Shown here one piece after another: positions 1-5,993 of a stretch of DNA of 15,514 nt; within the stretch, counting starts at the first letter, position 1, and each line of letters begins with the position of its first letter. The notes below the pieces were generated by a model. The model had not been told where the DNA came from and searched no databases. It saw only the letters and a list, made by a program, of their open reading frames with translations. The DNA lies in NCBI GenBank assembly GCA_020047775.1, contig JAIFNK010000114.1:1-15514 (forward strand), given 5' to 3'. A program made the translations under genes and the position numbers. Source of the stretch: Akkermansia sp. (GTDB lineage Bacteria; Verrucomicrobiota; Verrucomicrobiia; Verrucomicrobiales; Akkermansiaceae).

Positions 1-1
1 G

Positions 2-211
2 GCGAAGGGATTCAGCAGCTTCCACGCCACTCAGGACTCCGAGGGCCGTATCATTCTGGAACCCTTTGCGGAGATTCCAGCACGGGAGAAGTGGCTTTTC
101 GAAAACAAGTCCGCCCTGGCTGCTGTGCGCGAGGGATTGGAGCAATCCGCCCAGGGCAAGGTGCGCTCGCTCGGCAGCTTCGCCCGGTATGTCAACGATG
201 AAATCGACTGA
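2..211 (+). CDS. Antitoxin of a type II toxin-antitoxin pair (5' partial)
   Basis: The frame is open from the window edge to a TGA at 209-211, giving the last 69 residues of a protein whose start lies upstream. The visible part has a short beta-like stretch (GRIILEPFAEIPAREKWLF) and then a helical, charged tail ending in SFARYVNDEID. This is the usual C-terminal look of small antitoxins encoded before RelE/ParE-type toxins, where the tail wraps the toxin. The next gene starts three bases after this stop, the normal antitoxin-toxin arrangement. The DNA-binding N-terminus is mostly outside the window, so the antitoxin family (AbrB-, Phd- or RHH-like) cannot be named. The call rests on gene order and the look of the C-terminus. 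Confidence 0.68.
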   Translation, partial: AKGFSSFHATQDSEGRIILEPFAEIPAREKWLFENKSALAAVREGLEQSAQGKVRSLGSFARYVNDEID

Positions 212-214
212 GTT

Positions 215-511
215 GTGAACTTCGAACTGGTTTTCACGGATCGGGCGGCGGCGGATCTCGATGCCTTGCAAGCCGATGGCCGTCTCGCAAAACGGCTCAA
301 GGCCGTGCGGAAGGCATTGGGGTTGTTGGAAACCAACCCCCGCCACCCTGGTCTCAACACCCATAAATTCAGCGCACTCCAGAGTCCCGGCGGCGACGAG
401 GTCTTTGAAGCTTACGCCGAAAACAAAACCCCTGCCGCATGGCGGATCTTCTGGCACGATGGACCCGACAAAAGACAGATCACGATTCTCACCATCACCC
501 CGCACCCCTGA
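215..511 (+). CDS. RelE/ParE-superfamily toxin
   Basis: This 98-residue protein starts at a GTG three bases after the antitoxin stop, so translation is probably coupled. The pattern is that of the RelE/ParE fold: an N-terminal strand (FELVFTDRAAADLDAL), two basic helices (about residues 16-42, including AKRLKAVRKALGLLE), then beta strands carrying FEAYAENKTPAAWRIFWHDG and a final ITILTITPHP. Family members are either ribosome-dependent mRNA interferases or gyrase inhibitors; the sequence alone does not decide which. The C-terminal strand-rich half with W-R-I-F-W resembles proteins annotated as RelE/ParE toxins next to antitoxins of the preceding type. No frameshift or missing end is visible, so the toxin is probably intact. 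Confidence 0.78.
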   Translation: MNFELVFTDRAAADLDALQADGRLAKRLKAVRKALGLLETNPRHPGLNTHKFSALQSPGGDEVFEAYAENKTPAAWRIFWHDGPDKRQITILTITPHP

Positions 512-776
512 TGGGGAGTGAGGCGATTAGATCCCTTCTCCTTATTCCACAACGACCTCATGCACGGCAGTATATCAAACTCCGCCCTACCTCACCCCTC
601 AAAAACCCATCGTCCCGGCTCCGCGTCCCTTTGCGACCTCCGCGCCTCTGCGGTTCAAAAATCTCTTCATCTCACGCCGGTGGCGACAAGTGCGACGGTC
701 ATAGACGCGCCGCTACATTCGTCTTCCGACCTCCAACCTCTCTTTCTGCTCGCTCACTAGAAACCATCCCAAAACC
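512..776 (+). other. Intergenic gap with an interspersed repeat
   Basis: I find no convincing gene in these 265 bases; the open frames crossing them are low-complexity and Pro/Arg/Ser-rich. The gap contains the repeat at about 618-660 and ends with a pyrimidine- and A-rich leader without a Shine-Dalgarno motif before the ATG at 777. I checked for an integron attC site and saw none. Confidence 0.6.
618..660 (+). repeat. Interspersed repeat of the TTTGCGACCTCTGCG type
   Basis: The stretch is built from near-periodic units of about 10-12 bases: TCCGCGTCCC, TTTGCGACC, TCCGCGCC, TCTGCGG, then TTCAAAA. From memory, similar strings (CTTTGCGTCCTTTGCGACC... CTCTGCGGTT) recur between genes in many Verrucomicrobiota and other environmental genomes. 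The internal periodicity is seen directly. Its multi-copy nature is inferred, because only one copy is in the window. Confidence 0.55.
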
Positions 777-1394
777 ATGCCGGAATCATCAGACCCCAAC
801 ACCCAGCTCGCCCTCCCCGCCCAGCAGACCGTCTTGCGGCTGCTGGAAAATCTTGTCAGCAGCGTTCCTTCGTCAACGGAGGCTCTCAGCACGGTTCCCC
901 AAGAGCGTGCGAATGAGATCCTGCGCATGTCCGGGCTGAAGGCCGGGGCGTTGTCCGCTGGCTTGGCCATCGCACCCGGCCCGGTCGGGATGCTCACGGT
1001 GATTCCGGATTTGATCCAAGTCTGGAACATCCAGCGGCAGATGGTCTCGGACATCGCCGCTTGCTACGGGAAATCCGCGCAGTTGAACCCGCAAATGATG
1101 GTCTATTGCCTCTTCCGCCACGGGGCGGCGATGTTGGCCCGCGATGTCCTGGTCCGGGTGGGTGAGCGGATGATTCTCAAACAGGGAAGCCTGCGCGTGA
1201 TGCAGAAGGTTTTGCAGCGGGTGAGCATCAAGATGACGCAGAAGGCCATTGGCAAGTCGATCTCCCGGTGGGTGCCCGTCGTCGGCCCCATCGTGGTCGG
1301 GGGATACTCCATGATCGACACCCGCTCTGTCGGGAAAACCGCCATCGAGACCTTCAGCCGGGTGATCGAGATCGAGCCGGATGAGCTTGTATGA
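777..1394 (+). CDS. EcsC/DUF697-like protein
   Basis: This is a 205-residue protein starting at ATG 777. Residues about 50-80 form a small-residue-rich hydrophobic stretch (GLKAGALSAGLAIAPGPVGMLT, with a V-I-P-D following). An amphipathic helix with IQRQMVSDIAACYGK comes next. A second glycine-rich hydrophobic segment, VPVVGPIVVGGYSMIDT, lies at about 166-182, followed by RSVGKTAIETF. The order (Gly/Ala-rich helix, P-D-x-x-x-x-x-x-Q, I-A-x-x-Y-G, then P-V-V-G-x-x-V-G-x-Y) fits proteins annotated as EcsC or DUF697-like, which are membrane-associated and of unclear biochemical role. There is no signal peptide. It is convergent with yoeB, with only nine bases between the stops. The family call is from memory of the pattern and is moderate. 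Confidence 0.55.
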   Translation: MPESSDPNTQLALPAQQTVLRLLENLVSSVPSSTEALSTVPQERANEILRMSGLKAGALSAGLAIAPGPVGMLTVIPDLIQVWNIQRQMVSDIAACYGKSAQLNPQMMVYCLFRHGAAMLARDVLVRVGERMILKQGSLRVMQKVLQRVSIKMTQKAIGKSISRWVPVVGPIVVGGYSMIDTRSVGKTAIETFSRVIEIEPDELV

Positions 1395-1403
1395 AACCAC
1401 CAT

Positions 1404-1664
1404 TCATTCGCCGTAGTGATATCTCAACTGGGCGATCTCCAGGATCCTGCCGTCGATTCGATAGACCATGCGGTGTTCCGAATTGATCCGGCGCGACCAG
1501 AAGCCTACAAAGGTATGTTTCAGCGGTTCCGGTTTGCCGATGCCTTCGTGGTGGTTCCGCATCGTGTGCTTGATGAGATCGTGGATTTTTTTGACGACAT
1601 TCTTGTCCACATGCTGCCAGTGCAGGTAGTCGTCCCAAGCCTGCGGGGAGAAAAGCAGGTTCAC
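1404..1664 (-). CDS. yoeB: YoeB mRNA-interferase toxin
   Basis: This 86-residue protein matches the length and pattern of E. coli YoeB (84 residues) closely: SPQAWDDYLHWQ near the N-terminus, VKKIHDLIKHT, KPEPLKH, GFWSRRI, EHRMVY and a C-terminal RYHY. The residues reported as important in E. coli YoeB are at the same numbers here: Glu46 (in KPEPLKH), Arg65 (in EHRMVY), and His83-Tyr84 at the end. YoeB cleaves mRNA in the ribosomal A site and is neutralised by YefM. Translation starts at a GTG that overlaps the yefM stop by four bases (GTGA at 1661-1664), so the two are coupled. Nothing suggests inactivation. Confidence 0.93.
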   Translation of the reverse strand: MNLLFSPQAWDDYLHWQHVDKNVVKKIHDLIKHTMRNHHEGIGKPEPLKHTFVGFWSRRINSEHRMVYRIDGRILEIAQLRYHYGE

Positions 1665-1924
1665 GCGCGTTCAAGTTCCGAGACGGTTTTCCGGATCCCC
1701 TTGCCCTGGTTCAGGCACTCGATGGACTCGATCAAACGCTTCGCGTTGGTGGGAGAGCGCAGCAGGTAGGCTGTTTCCTGAAGTGCCTCGTAATCCTCCA
1801 ATGAAAGCATCACGACGGCCTGCTCCCGGTTGCGGGTGATGATCACCGGATCATGGTCGTTGCAAACCCGGTCCATCGTGGAGGCCAGATTCTCCCTGGC
1901 GGCGGTGTAGGAAATCGCAGTCAT
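1661..1924 (-). CDS. yefM: YefM antitoxin (Phd/YefM family)
   Basis: From ATG 1924 this gives 87 residues beginning MTAISYTAARENLAST, the standard Phd/YefM opening in which the N-terminal half forms the DNA-binding dimer. PVIITRNREQAVVMLSLEDYEAL follows as the core strand-helix, and ETAYLLRSPTNAKRLIESI begins the disordered toxin-binding tail. An in-frame ATG nine codons upstream (1951) would add a non-family tail (MQPVQDHVQ), so the downstream start is preferred. The protein should neutralise YoeB and repress its own operon together with it. No clear YefM operator palindrome is seen upstream. It overlaps the yoeB start by four bases. Confidence 0.92.
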   Translation of the reverse strand: MTAISYTAARENLASTMDRVCNDHDPVIITRNREQAVVMLSLEDYEALQETAYLLRSPTNAKRLIESIECLNQGKGIRKTVSELERA

Positions 1925-2367
1925 CTGGACATGATCCTGCACAGGCTGCATCGGCCGTCAAGAGGCGATACGATCGAACCGGGAAAAGGTGGGAGGCGAG
2001 CGCCGGTTCACCGGAATCATGAGGCTAACTTTCCTGCATGGAACAAAGCCGACGAGGCGCCCAATCCTTTCGGTATAAGAATTTTTAACCGCAGATGAAC
2101 GCCGATACACACAGATGAAGAACCCGGATAAAGGCTGGATTTTGAGTCTGTCCATCTGCGTTCATCCTGTTCATTTGACGAATTATTTGGGATCAGTCAG
2201 TTCGTCCATGTCCGCTGCGCTCTCATTGCGGTTGAGTGTTCTTAATCTAAAACGCCATTCTCGCAGCATTGGGGAAAAGCCCCGCCAACGGCTTGGCGCG
2301 TGACTCGCCAGCCACTTTCCGCCATGATCCGGGGGAGATTTCCTGAAATTCCACGAATAGGAATTGT
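1925..2367 (+). other. Intergenic region between divergent yefM and the 2368 gene
   Basis: No credible gene is seen here; the short open frames are repeat-derived or arginine-rich and non-conserved in look. The region should contain the yefM-yoeB promoter (reading left) and a promoter for the 2368 gene. It holds an interspersed repeat at about 2087-2178 and a perfect small hairpin at 2283-2298 (CGCCAA-CGGC-TTGGCG). An AGGAA at 2359-2363 lies just before the ATG at 2368. Confidence 0.6.
2087..2178 (+). repeat. Interspersed GCAGATGAACGC-type inverted repeat
   Basis: The left part reads AACCGCAGATGAACGCCGAT and then ACACACAGATGAAG. The right part (2151-2175) contains CCATCTGCGTTCATCCTG followed by TTCAT. 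The reverse complement of the right part gives GATGAACGCAGAT, matching GATGAACGCCGAT on the left with one difference. The element is therefore an imperfect inverted repeat around a central spacer of about 35 bases. From memory, strings like this occur between genes in many Verrucomicrobiota, Planctomycetes and other environmental genomes. Only one copy lies in this window, so the copy number is inferred. Confidence 0.65.
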
Positions 2368-3087
2368 ATGCCAGCGTCCCCAATCCCCCGCACTCCCGGC
2401 TACCGTTTCAAGGACGGCAAGCTGATGATTTTCCGTGAGGACGAGGTGATGATCATCCAAGGCTGGAACCAACCGTCGGCGGTGATGAAGAGCGATGCTT
2501 ACTGGGAGCCGTTCATCCCGGAGTTCCGCTTGGTCGCTCCGTATCGGCGGGCCTCCAAAGCGGCTCCGAAGAAGATGGCCTCGGAAAAGCCGCAGTCGCC
2601 TGTCGCGAGTGCGCAGATGGATTTCGATTGGTGGGGTGGCGATGCTGCCGCAAAACCCGCGCCAGCCAAGCCGGTGGTTGTAACAGCTTCCTCGCTCAAC
2701 GAGCAGCGCAGGCGGGCTTTTGATGCGTTCCGATTCTCGCTGCCGAAGGAGGTGGCCAGGGTGGTCGAGGGATTCCGCAGCCACCAGTGGAACCTGATCA
2801 CGCTGCTGGCGCGCGACAAGGCGGTCATGGACCTCGCCACGAGCAACCCGGTGCTCGCCTATGCGGTGGCGGATTGGTTCGGTGATTACCCACGCAGCGT
2901 TCTCAACTTCGGCAAGATGCCTCAGTGCAAGCTCTTGAAACTGCTCAAACTCCCCGACACCCCCGCGCTGGTGAAACTCTTCCGCAAGATCCCGCCGGAA
3001 TCGATCGACCGGCGTTTGTGGAAACTGCTACTCACCGTTTTGCACCAGCCTGACGGTGCCTCCTCCAAGCTGCTGGGTTGGTTGTGA
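2368..3087 (+). CDS. Protein of unknown function, possibly 3'-truncated
   Basis: This 239-residue protein starts at ATG 2368, with an AGGAA five bases or so upstream. It has three visible parts. The N-terminal part (about 1-60) has YRFKDGKLMIFREDEVMI and an aromatic stretch. The middle (about 60-110) is a low-complexity Ala/Pro/Lys linker. The C-terminal part (about 112-239) is rich in Leu and basic residues, with FRFSLPKEVARVVEGFRSHQ, then SNPVLAYAVADW, then KLLKLLKLPDTPALVKLFRKIPP and SIDRRLWKLL. The last part resembles, from memory, the region before the PcfJ-like domain of longer verrucomicrobial proteins. If so, this copy lacks its C-terminus. It ends abruptly at GWL-stop, 22 bases before the 3' end of the broken peptidase on the other strand, as expected at a recombination junction. 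I do not assign a function. Confidence 0.6.
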   Translation: MPASPIPRTPGYRFKDGKLMIFREDEVMIIQGWNQPSAVMKSDAYWEPFIPEFRLVAPYRRASKAAPKKMASEKPQSPVASAQMDFDWWGGDAAAKPAPAKPVVVTASSLNEQRRRAFDAFRFSLPKEVARVVEGFRSHQWNLITLLARDKAVMDLATSNPVLAYAVADWFGDYPRSVLNFGKMPQCKLLKLLKLPDTPALVKLFRKIPPESIDRRLWKLLLTVLHQPDGASSKLLGWL

Positions 3088-3109
3088 GGCACGCCGGCTT
3101 GGAGGGACC

Positions 3110-3530
3110 TCACGCGAGCTTGCGATCCACCACCGACTGACACGCGCGGCAGAACCGGTGCGTGCCTTCGTCGAGGCGTTCGAGGCAGTCGAGTTCCGTG
3201 TCGGCGGTCATCACGCAGTCGATGCCTTCGTCGTAGCCGTGGTGGTCGAGTCCGCAGTTGTGGCCGATTTCGTGAATCGCGATGGTCGCGGCGCGGCGGA
3301 TGCTCGGCTGACCGTCGAGCGATGGCGCTGTCGTAATGGGCGCCCACCAGCAGCGGAGCGAGCCGCGAATTGCTGCCACGGATCACGCCGATCAGGTTGC
3401 AAAACGACGTGCCGTCCATTTCATAGTCAAGAAAGCGGTAGGGCGTGACCGCCGGGCGCGCCCACTTGTCGCCAGCGGCGTGCGGGGTGAATGAGAGGAA
3501 TGGAAAAGTGTGAGGAGGCGGTGAATGTGT
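3110..3530 (-). pseudogene. Frameshifted peptidase remnant: M28-like piece joined to archaemetzincin-like piece
   Basis: Reading leftward, one frame gives coherent protein from about 3500: AAGDKWARPAVTPYRFLDYE, then DGTSFCNLIGVIRG, then PLLVGAHYDS. This is the look of an M28 metallopeptidase, whose zinc ligands include the His and Asp of GAHYDS. Near 3325-3345 the sense passes to another frame that reads IRRAATIAIHEIGHNCGLDH. That is a HExxHxxGxxH zinc site, followed by D-C-V-M, about 19 residues, then F-C-R-A-C and a TGA at 3110-3112. The HExxH...CVM...CxxC series is that of archaemetzincins (M54). There is no ATG/GTG/TTG at the head of the first frame; the only ATG (3419) is inside the conserved-looking part. 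The gene is therefore missing its start, frameshifted, and apparently chimeric. Alternatively, the 3110-3379 frame alone (GTG start, 89 residues) could be a small zinc protein, which I think less likely. Confidence 0.6.
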
Positions 3531-4130
3531 TCAGAGATTCTTGCGGAGGGCGGTTTCCAGCAGGGCGAGAATTTGTTTCAACTCGGCGGGTTTGGGCTTC
3601 CGGAGGTCACCGCGCAGGTGGAGCTCGATGCCGGACGCAATGCCGACGCGCTTCCATGTTTCCACGGTGGCGGGAGCGGTGGAGGATCCTCCGTGCCCAT
3701 CCGACTGACGGGCGACGATTTCAATGCCTTCGAAGAGGAGCCGCTTCGTTTCCGCCGTGCTGCGACCCGCCATCAAGTCGGCGATTTTTTCCGAAGGCAC
3801 CCGCTCCCAGATCAGCTTGCGCAGCAGCAGCGCCTGGACGTAATGGCGGAATCGATAGACCGCATGCTTGCCGGCCCGCTCCGGCGCGTCGATGCAACCG
3901 AGCGTCTGGTAATGACGGAACGTGCGCGGCGAAAACTCCTGGCTCGCCCGGGAATCATCACCGATCTCGTCCGGCCGGAACCGTGCCGTCACCTCGTTGA
4001 TCCACTCCAGCAGCTCCAGCAGCGAAATCCCCGCCGACCAATCCATGCTCTCGACTTGCTCGAACTCCCGGACAGCGGAGGCCGGAATGCGGATGGCGGG
4101 GTGTTTCTTGCTCACGGAAATATAAGACAT
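3531..4130 (-). CDS. MerR-like transcriptional regulator
   Basis: From ATG 4130 this is a 199-residue protein. A GTG at 4142 would add four residues but lies inside an inverted repeat, so I prefer 4130. Residues about 66-125 read as a MerR-type winged helix-turn-helix: FSPRTFRHYQTLGCIDAPER, a GKHAVYRFRHY wing, then LLRKLIWERVPSEKIADLM, the typical R-x-Y/H-x-x-x-G-x-I plus Y-R-x-x-x-x-x-x-L-x-x-I pattern. An N-terminal segment of about 65 residues before the HTH is unusual, since canonical MerR proteins begin with it. The C-terminus ends in a leucine-rich helix (AELKQILALLETAL) suited to dimerisation. No metal-binding cysteines or known effector domain are visible. It is the only regulator in the window, but it is transcribed away from the glycan cluster, so control of that cluster is unproven. 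Confidence 0.7.
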   Translation of the reverse strand: MSYISVSKKHPAIRIPASAVREFEQVESMDWSAGISLLELLEWINEVTARFRPDEIGDDSRASQEFSPRTFRHYQTLGCIDAPERAGKHAVYRFRHYVQALLLRKLIWERVPSEKIADLMAGRSTAETKRLLFEGIEIVARQSDGHGGSSTAPATVETWKRVGIASGIELHLRGDLRKPKPAELKQILALLETALRKNL

Positions 4131-4135
4131 CACTT

Positions 4136-4151
4136 GTTGCACGTTTGCAAC
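4136..4151 (-). promoter_or_regulatory. Perfect inverted repeat at the MerR-like gene start, candidate operator
   Basis: GTTGCA-CGTT-TGCAAC is a perfect 6-base inverted repeat with a 4-base spacer, ending five bases before the preferred ATG (4130, minus strand). AT-rich DNA lies just beyond (about 4152-4172, TATTTATTGAATATATTTT), suitable for a promoter. A palindrome at this position fits autoregulation by the MerR-like protein. Canonical MerR sites are longer and lie between -35 and -10, so the assignment is tentative. Confidence 0.45.
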
Positions 4152-4208
4152 TATTTATTGAATATATTTTGGACACACAAATGGCATACCTTGGATATCA
4201 GGCACCCC

Positions 4209-4240
4209 GGCCCATCGTTTACGAGTCGGATCGACGGGCC
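4209..4240. other. Stem-loop in the gap upstream of the glycan cluster
   Basis: GGCCCATCG at 4209-4217 pairs with CGACGGGCC at 4232-4240 as a 9-base stem with one A-C mismatch and a 14-base loop. No T-run follows on either strand, so it is not a clear intrinsic terminator. It lies between the MerR-like gene and the recombinase scrap and could be a protein-binding or attachment site. Confidence 0.35.
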
Positions 4241-4345
4241 ATTGCTGACAACAGATTTCAAGCCTGGGGCCCGGAAGCATAACCATTCTACTTTCAGCAA
4301 CCAACATCCTCAGATTTCCCGAATTTCTGAAATACCTCGCGTTTC

Positions 4346-4543
4346 TTGAGCTATCGAACTACCACTTTTCCGGTGCTACAGCGTGCGACATTCAAAGAAC
4401 GCAAAGACGAGCGAGGCCGTTGGTACATCGACTTACCAAAGTCGGTGACAGCGAACGGAAGCCACCAACGATACTTTTATCCCGGTCGCGAGACGGCTTG
4501 TGAAAAGGGAACGCTTTTGAGCGGGACGTATTCCGGCCGGTAA
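4346..4543 (+). pseudogene. Probable N-terminal remnant of a tyrosine recombinase/integrase
   Basis: The open frame (TTG 4346, 65 codons, TAA 4541-4543) contains ATFKERKDERGRWYIDLPKS followed by VTANGSHQRYFYPGRETACE. A short basic segment, then G-R-W-Y-I-D-L-P, then a lysine/arginine-rich turn and an R-x-Y-F strand is the pattern of the small N-terminal arm-binding domain of phage-type integrases common in Verrucomicrobiota. The protein then degenerates into LLSGTYSGR and stops, with no core-binding or catalytic (R...HxxR...Y) region following. Neither TTG 4346 nor GTG 4373 has an RBS. I read it as a scrap left after loss of an integrated element. A small unrelated gene is the alternative. 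Confidence 0.42.
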
Positions 4544-4556
4544 ATGATTTCCTCAA

Positions 4557-5993
4557 ATGAAAGCCCTCCACACACTCCCCCTGCTATTCGCCGCCACCCT
4601 TGCCTGCTCGGCGAAACCAAACGTGATCGTCATCTTCGCCGACGACCTCGGCTATGCCGACCTGGGATGCCAGGCCAAGGAACCCGACGTGCGCACGCCC
4701 CACCTCGACCGGTTCGCAAAGGAAGGCGTGCGCTTCACCTCAGGCTACGTCACCGCGCCCCAGTGTTCCCCCTCGCGGGCAGGCCTGATGACCGGGCGCC
4801 ACCAACAGTGCATCGGCTTCGACACCATCCCTGACGGCCCGCTGCCGTTAGAGGAAGTTACCATGGCCGAGATGCTCCAACCGGCGGGCTACATCACCGG
4901 CCAGGTCGGCAAGTGGCACCTCGAACCCAATGCCCTGTGCATTGCGTGGGCCCAAAAAAACCACCCTGACATCCATCCCGACAAAAAGGGCAGGATCACC
5001 GTCCCGGCAAAGGATCGCATCGCCTATTTGCCCCTCAACCAGGGCTTCACTGAGTATTTCACCGGTGAAATGAACCAATACTACGCCAACTACTCGTTAG
5101 ACGGGAGACCCCGCCCGCCCGGCCCCCTCGCCGACAAGGGCTTCCGCATCGACATTCAGACCGAGGCCGCGCTCGCCTTCATTCGCCGCAATCAGGCAAA
5201 GCCCTTTTTCCTCTACCTCGCCTACTACGGTCCCCACACGCCGCTCGAACTCGCCAAACCCTACGTCAACCAGTTCACCGGAGAAATGCCGCTCCGTCGC
5301 CGCGCGGCGCTCTCGATGATTGCCGGAATCGACGATGGCGTCGGACGCGTGATGTCCCTGCTCAAGGAACTCGATCTCGACAAGAACACCCTCGTCGTCT
5401 TCACCAGCGACAATGGCGCGCCGCTCCACAAGCGCCTTGATTCTCCCATAAATGGCGACGCCGGCGGCTGGGACGGCTCACTCAACACACCGTGGGTCGG
5501 GGAAAAAGGCATGCTCGCCGAAGGCGGCATCCGCGTCCCCTACCTCGCCCGCTGGCCGGGCACCATCCCCGGCGGCCGGGTGATCGACACCCCCGTTTCC
5601 ACCCTCGACATCGCCCCCACCGCCCTCGCCGCCGCCGACACGAAGACCCCTGCGAACCTCGACGGCACGAGTCTCCTGTCCCTCCTGCGGCAGCCCTCCG
5701 TCCCGCTGGCACCGCGCATCCTCCATTGGCGGTTCTGGAACCAAATCGCCTGCCGCGACGAGCGTTGGAAATATTTGTCCGTTAGAAACCAGAAGGAATT
5801 CCTGTTCGATCTCTCCACCGACGAGCACGAGACCCGCAACGTCGCGGATCAACATCCCGAAATCCTCGAAAGGCTGCGCAACTCGTCCGACTCGTGGGCC
5901 GCCGGACTCCAACCTCCCGGGCGGCCACAGGGTGGTAGCTATCCAGGGGAAACCGCCAGTTACCGCGAATATTTCAACCTTGATCTGAAATGA
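4557..5993 (+). CDS. Secreted formylglycine-dependent sulfatase 1
   Basis: This 478-residue protein begins with a signal peptide (MKALHTLPLLFAATLACSA). Sulfatase family S1 (alkaline phosphatase superfamily) features are in order: metal-binding Asp29-Asp30 in IFADDLGY, the FGly motif C-S-P-S-R at 70-74 with Cys70 to be converted to formylglycine, Gly-Lys119-Trp-His121, His227 in GPHTPL, Asp285-Asn286 in FTSDNGAP, and Lys317 before the EGGIRVPYLARWPG block. All catalytic positions are present, so it should hydrolyse a sulfate ester, probably on a polysaccharide. The block after GKWH reads LEPN rather than the usual LG. It heads the plus-strand glycan cluster. No Shine-Dalgarno motif precedes the ATG. 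The exact S1 subfamily and substrate cannot be read from the sequence. Confidence 0.93.
   Translation: MKALHTLPLLFAATLACSAKPNVIVIFADDLGYADLGCQAKEPDVRTPHLDRFAKEGVRFTSGYVTAPQCSPSRAGLMTGRHQQCIGFDTIPDGPLPLEEVTMAEMLQPAGYITGQVGKWHLEPNALCIAWAQKNHPDIHPDKKGRITVPAKDRIAYLPLNQGFTEYFTGEMNQYYANYSLDGRPRPPGPLADKGFRIDIQTEAALAFIRRNQAKPFFLYLAYYGPHTPLELAKPYVNQFTGEMPLRRRAALSMIAGIDDGVGRVMSLLKELDLDKNTLVVFTSDNGAPLHKRLDSPINGDAGGWDGSLNTPWVGEKGMLAEGGIRVPYLARWPGTIPGGRVIDTPVSTLDIAPTALAAADTKTPANLDGTSLLSLLRQPSVPLAPRILHWRFWNQIACRDERWKYLSVRNQKEFLFDLSTDEHETRNVADQHPEILERLRNSSDSWAAGLQPPGRPQGGSYPGETASYREYFNLDLK

Noticed and set aside
512..776. Integron attC site or cassette array in the toxin-antitoxin region
   Set aside because: No GTTAGGC/GCCTAAC-type paired core sites were found, and the gene orientations are mixed.
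439..939. Plus-strand open frame of 166 codons crossing the gap and the EcsC-like gene
   Set aside because: It is rich in Pro/Arg/Ser, overlaps two better genes in another frame and runs through a repeat. It is not coding-like.
2242..2784. Minus-strand open frame of 180 codons
   Set aside because: It is antisense to the 2368 gene and low in coherent motifs (His/Arg-rich), so it is treated as a shadow.
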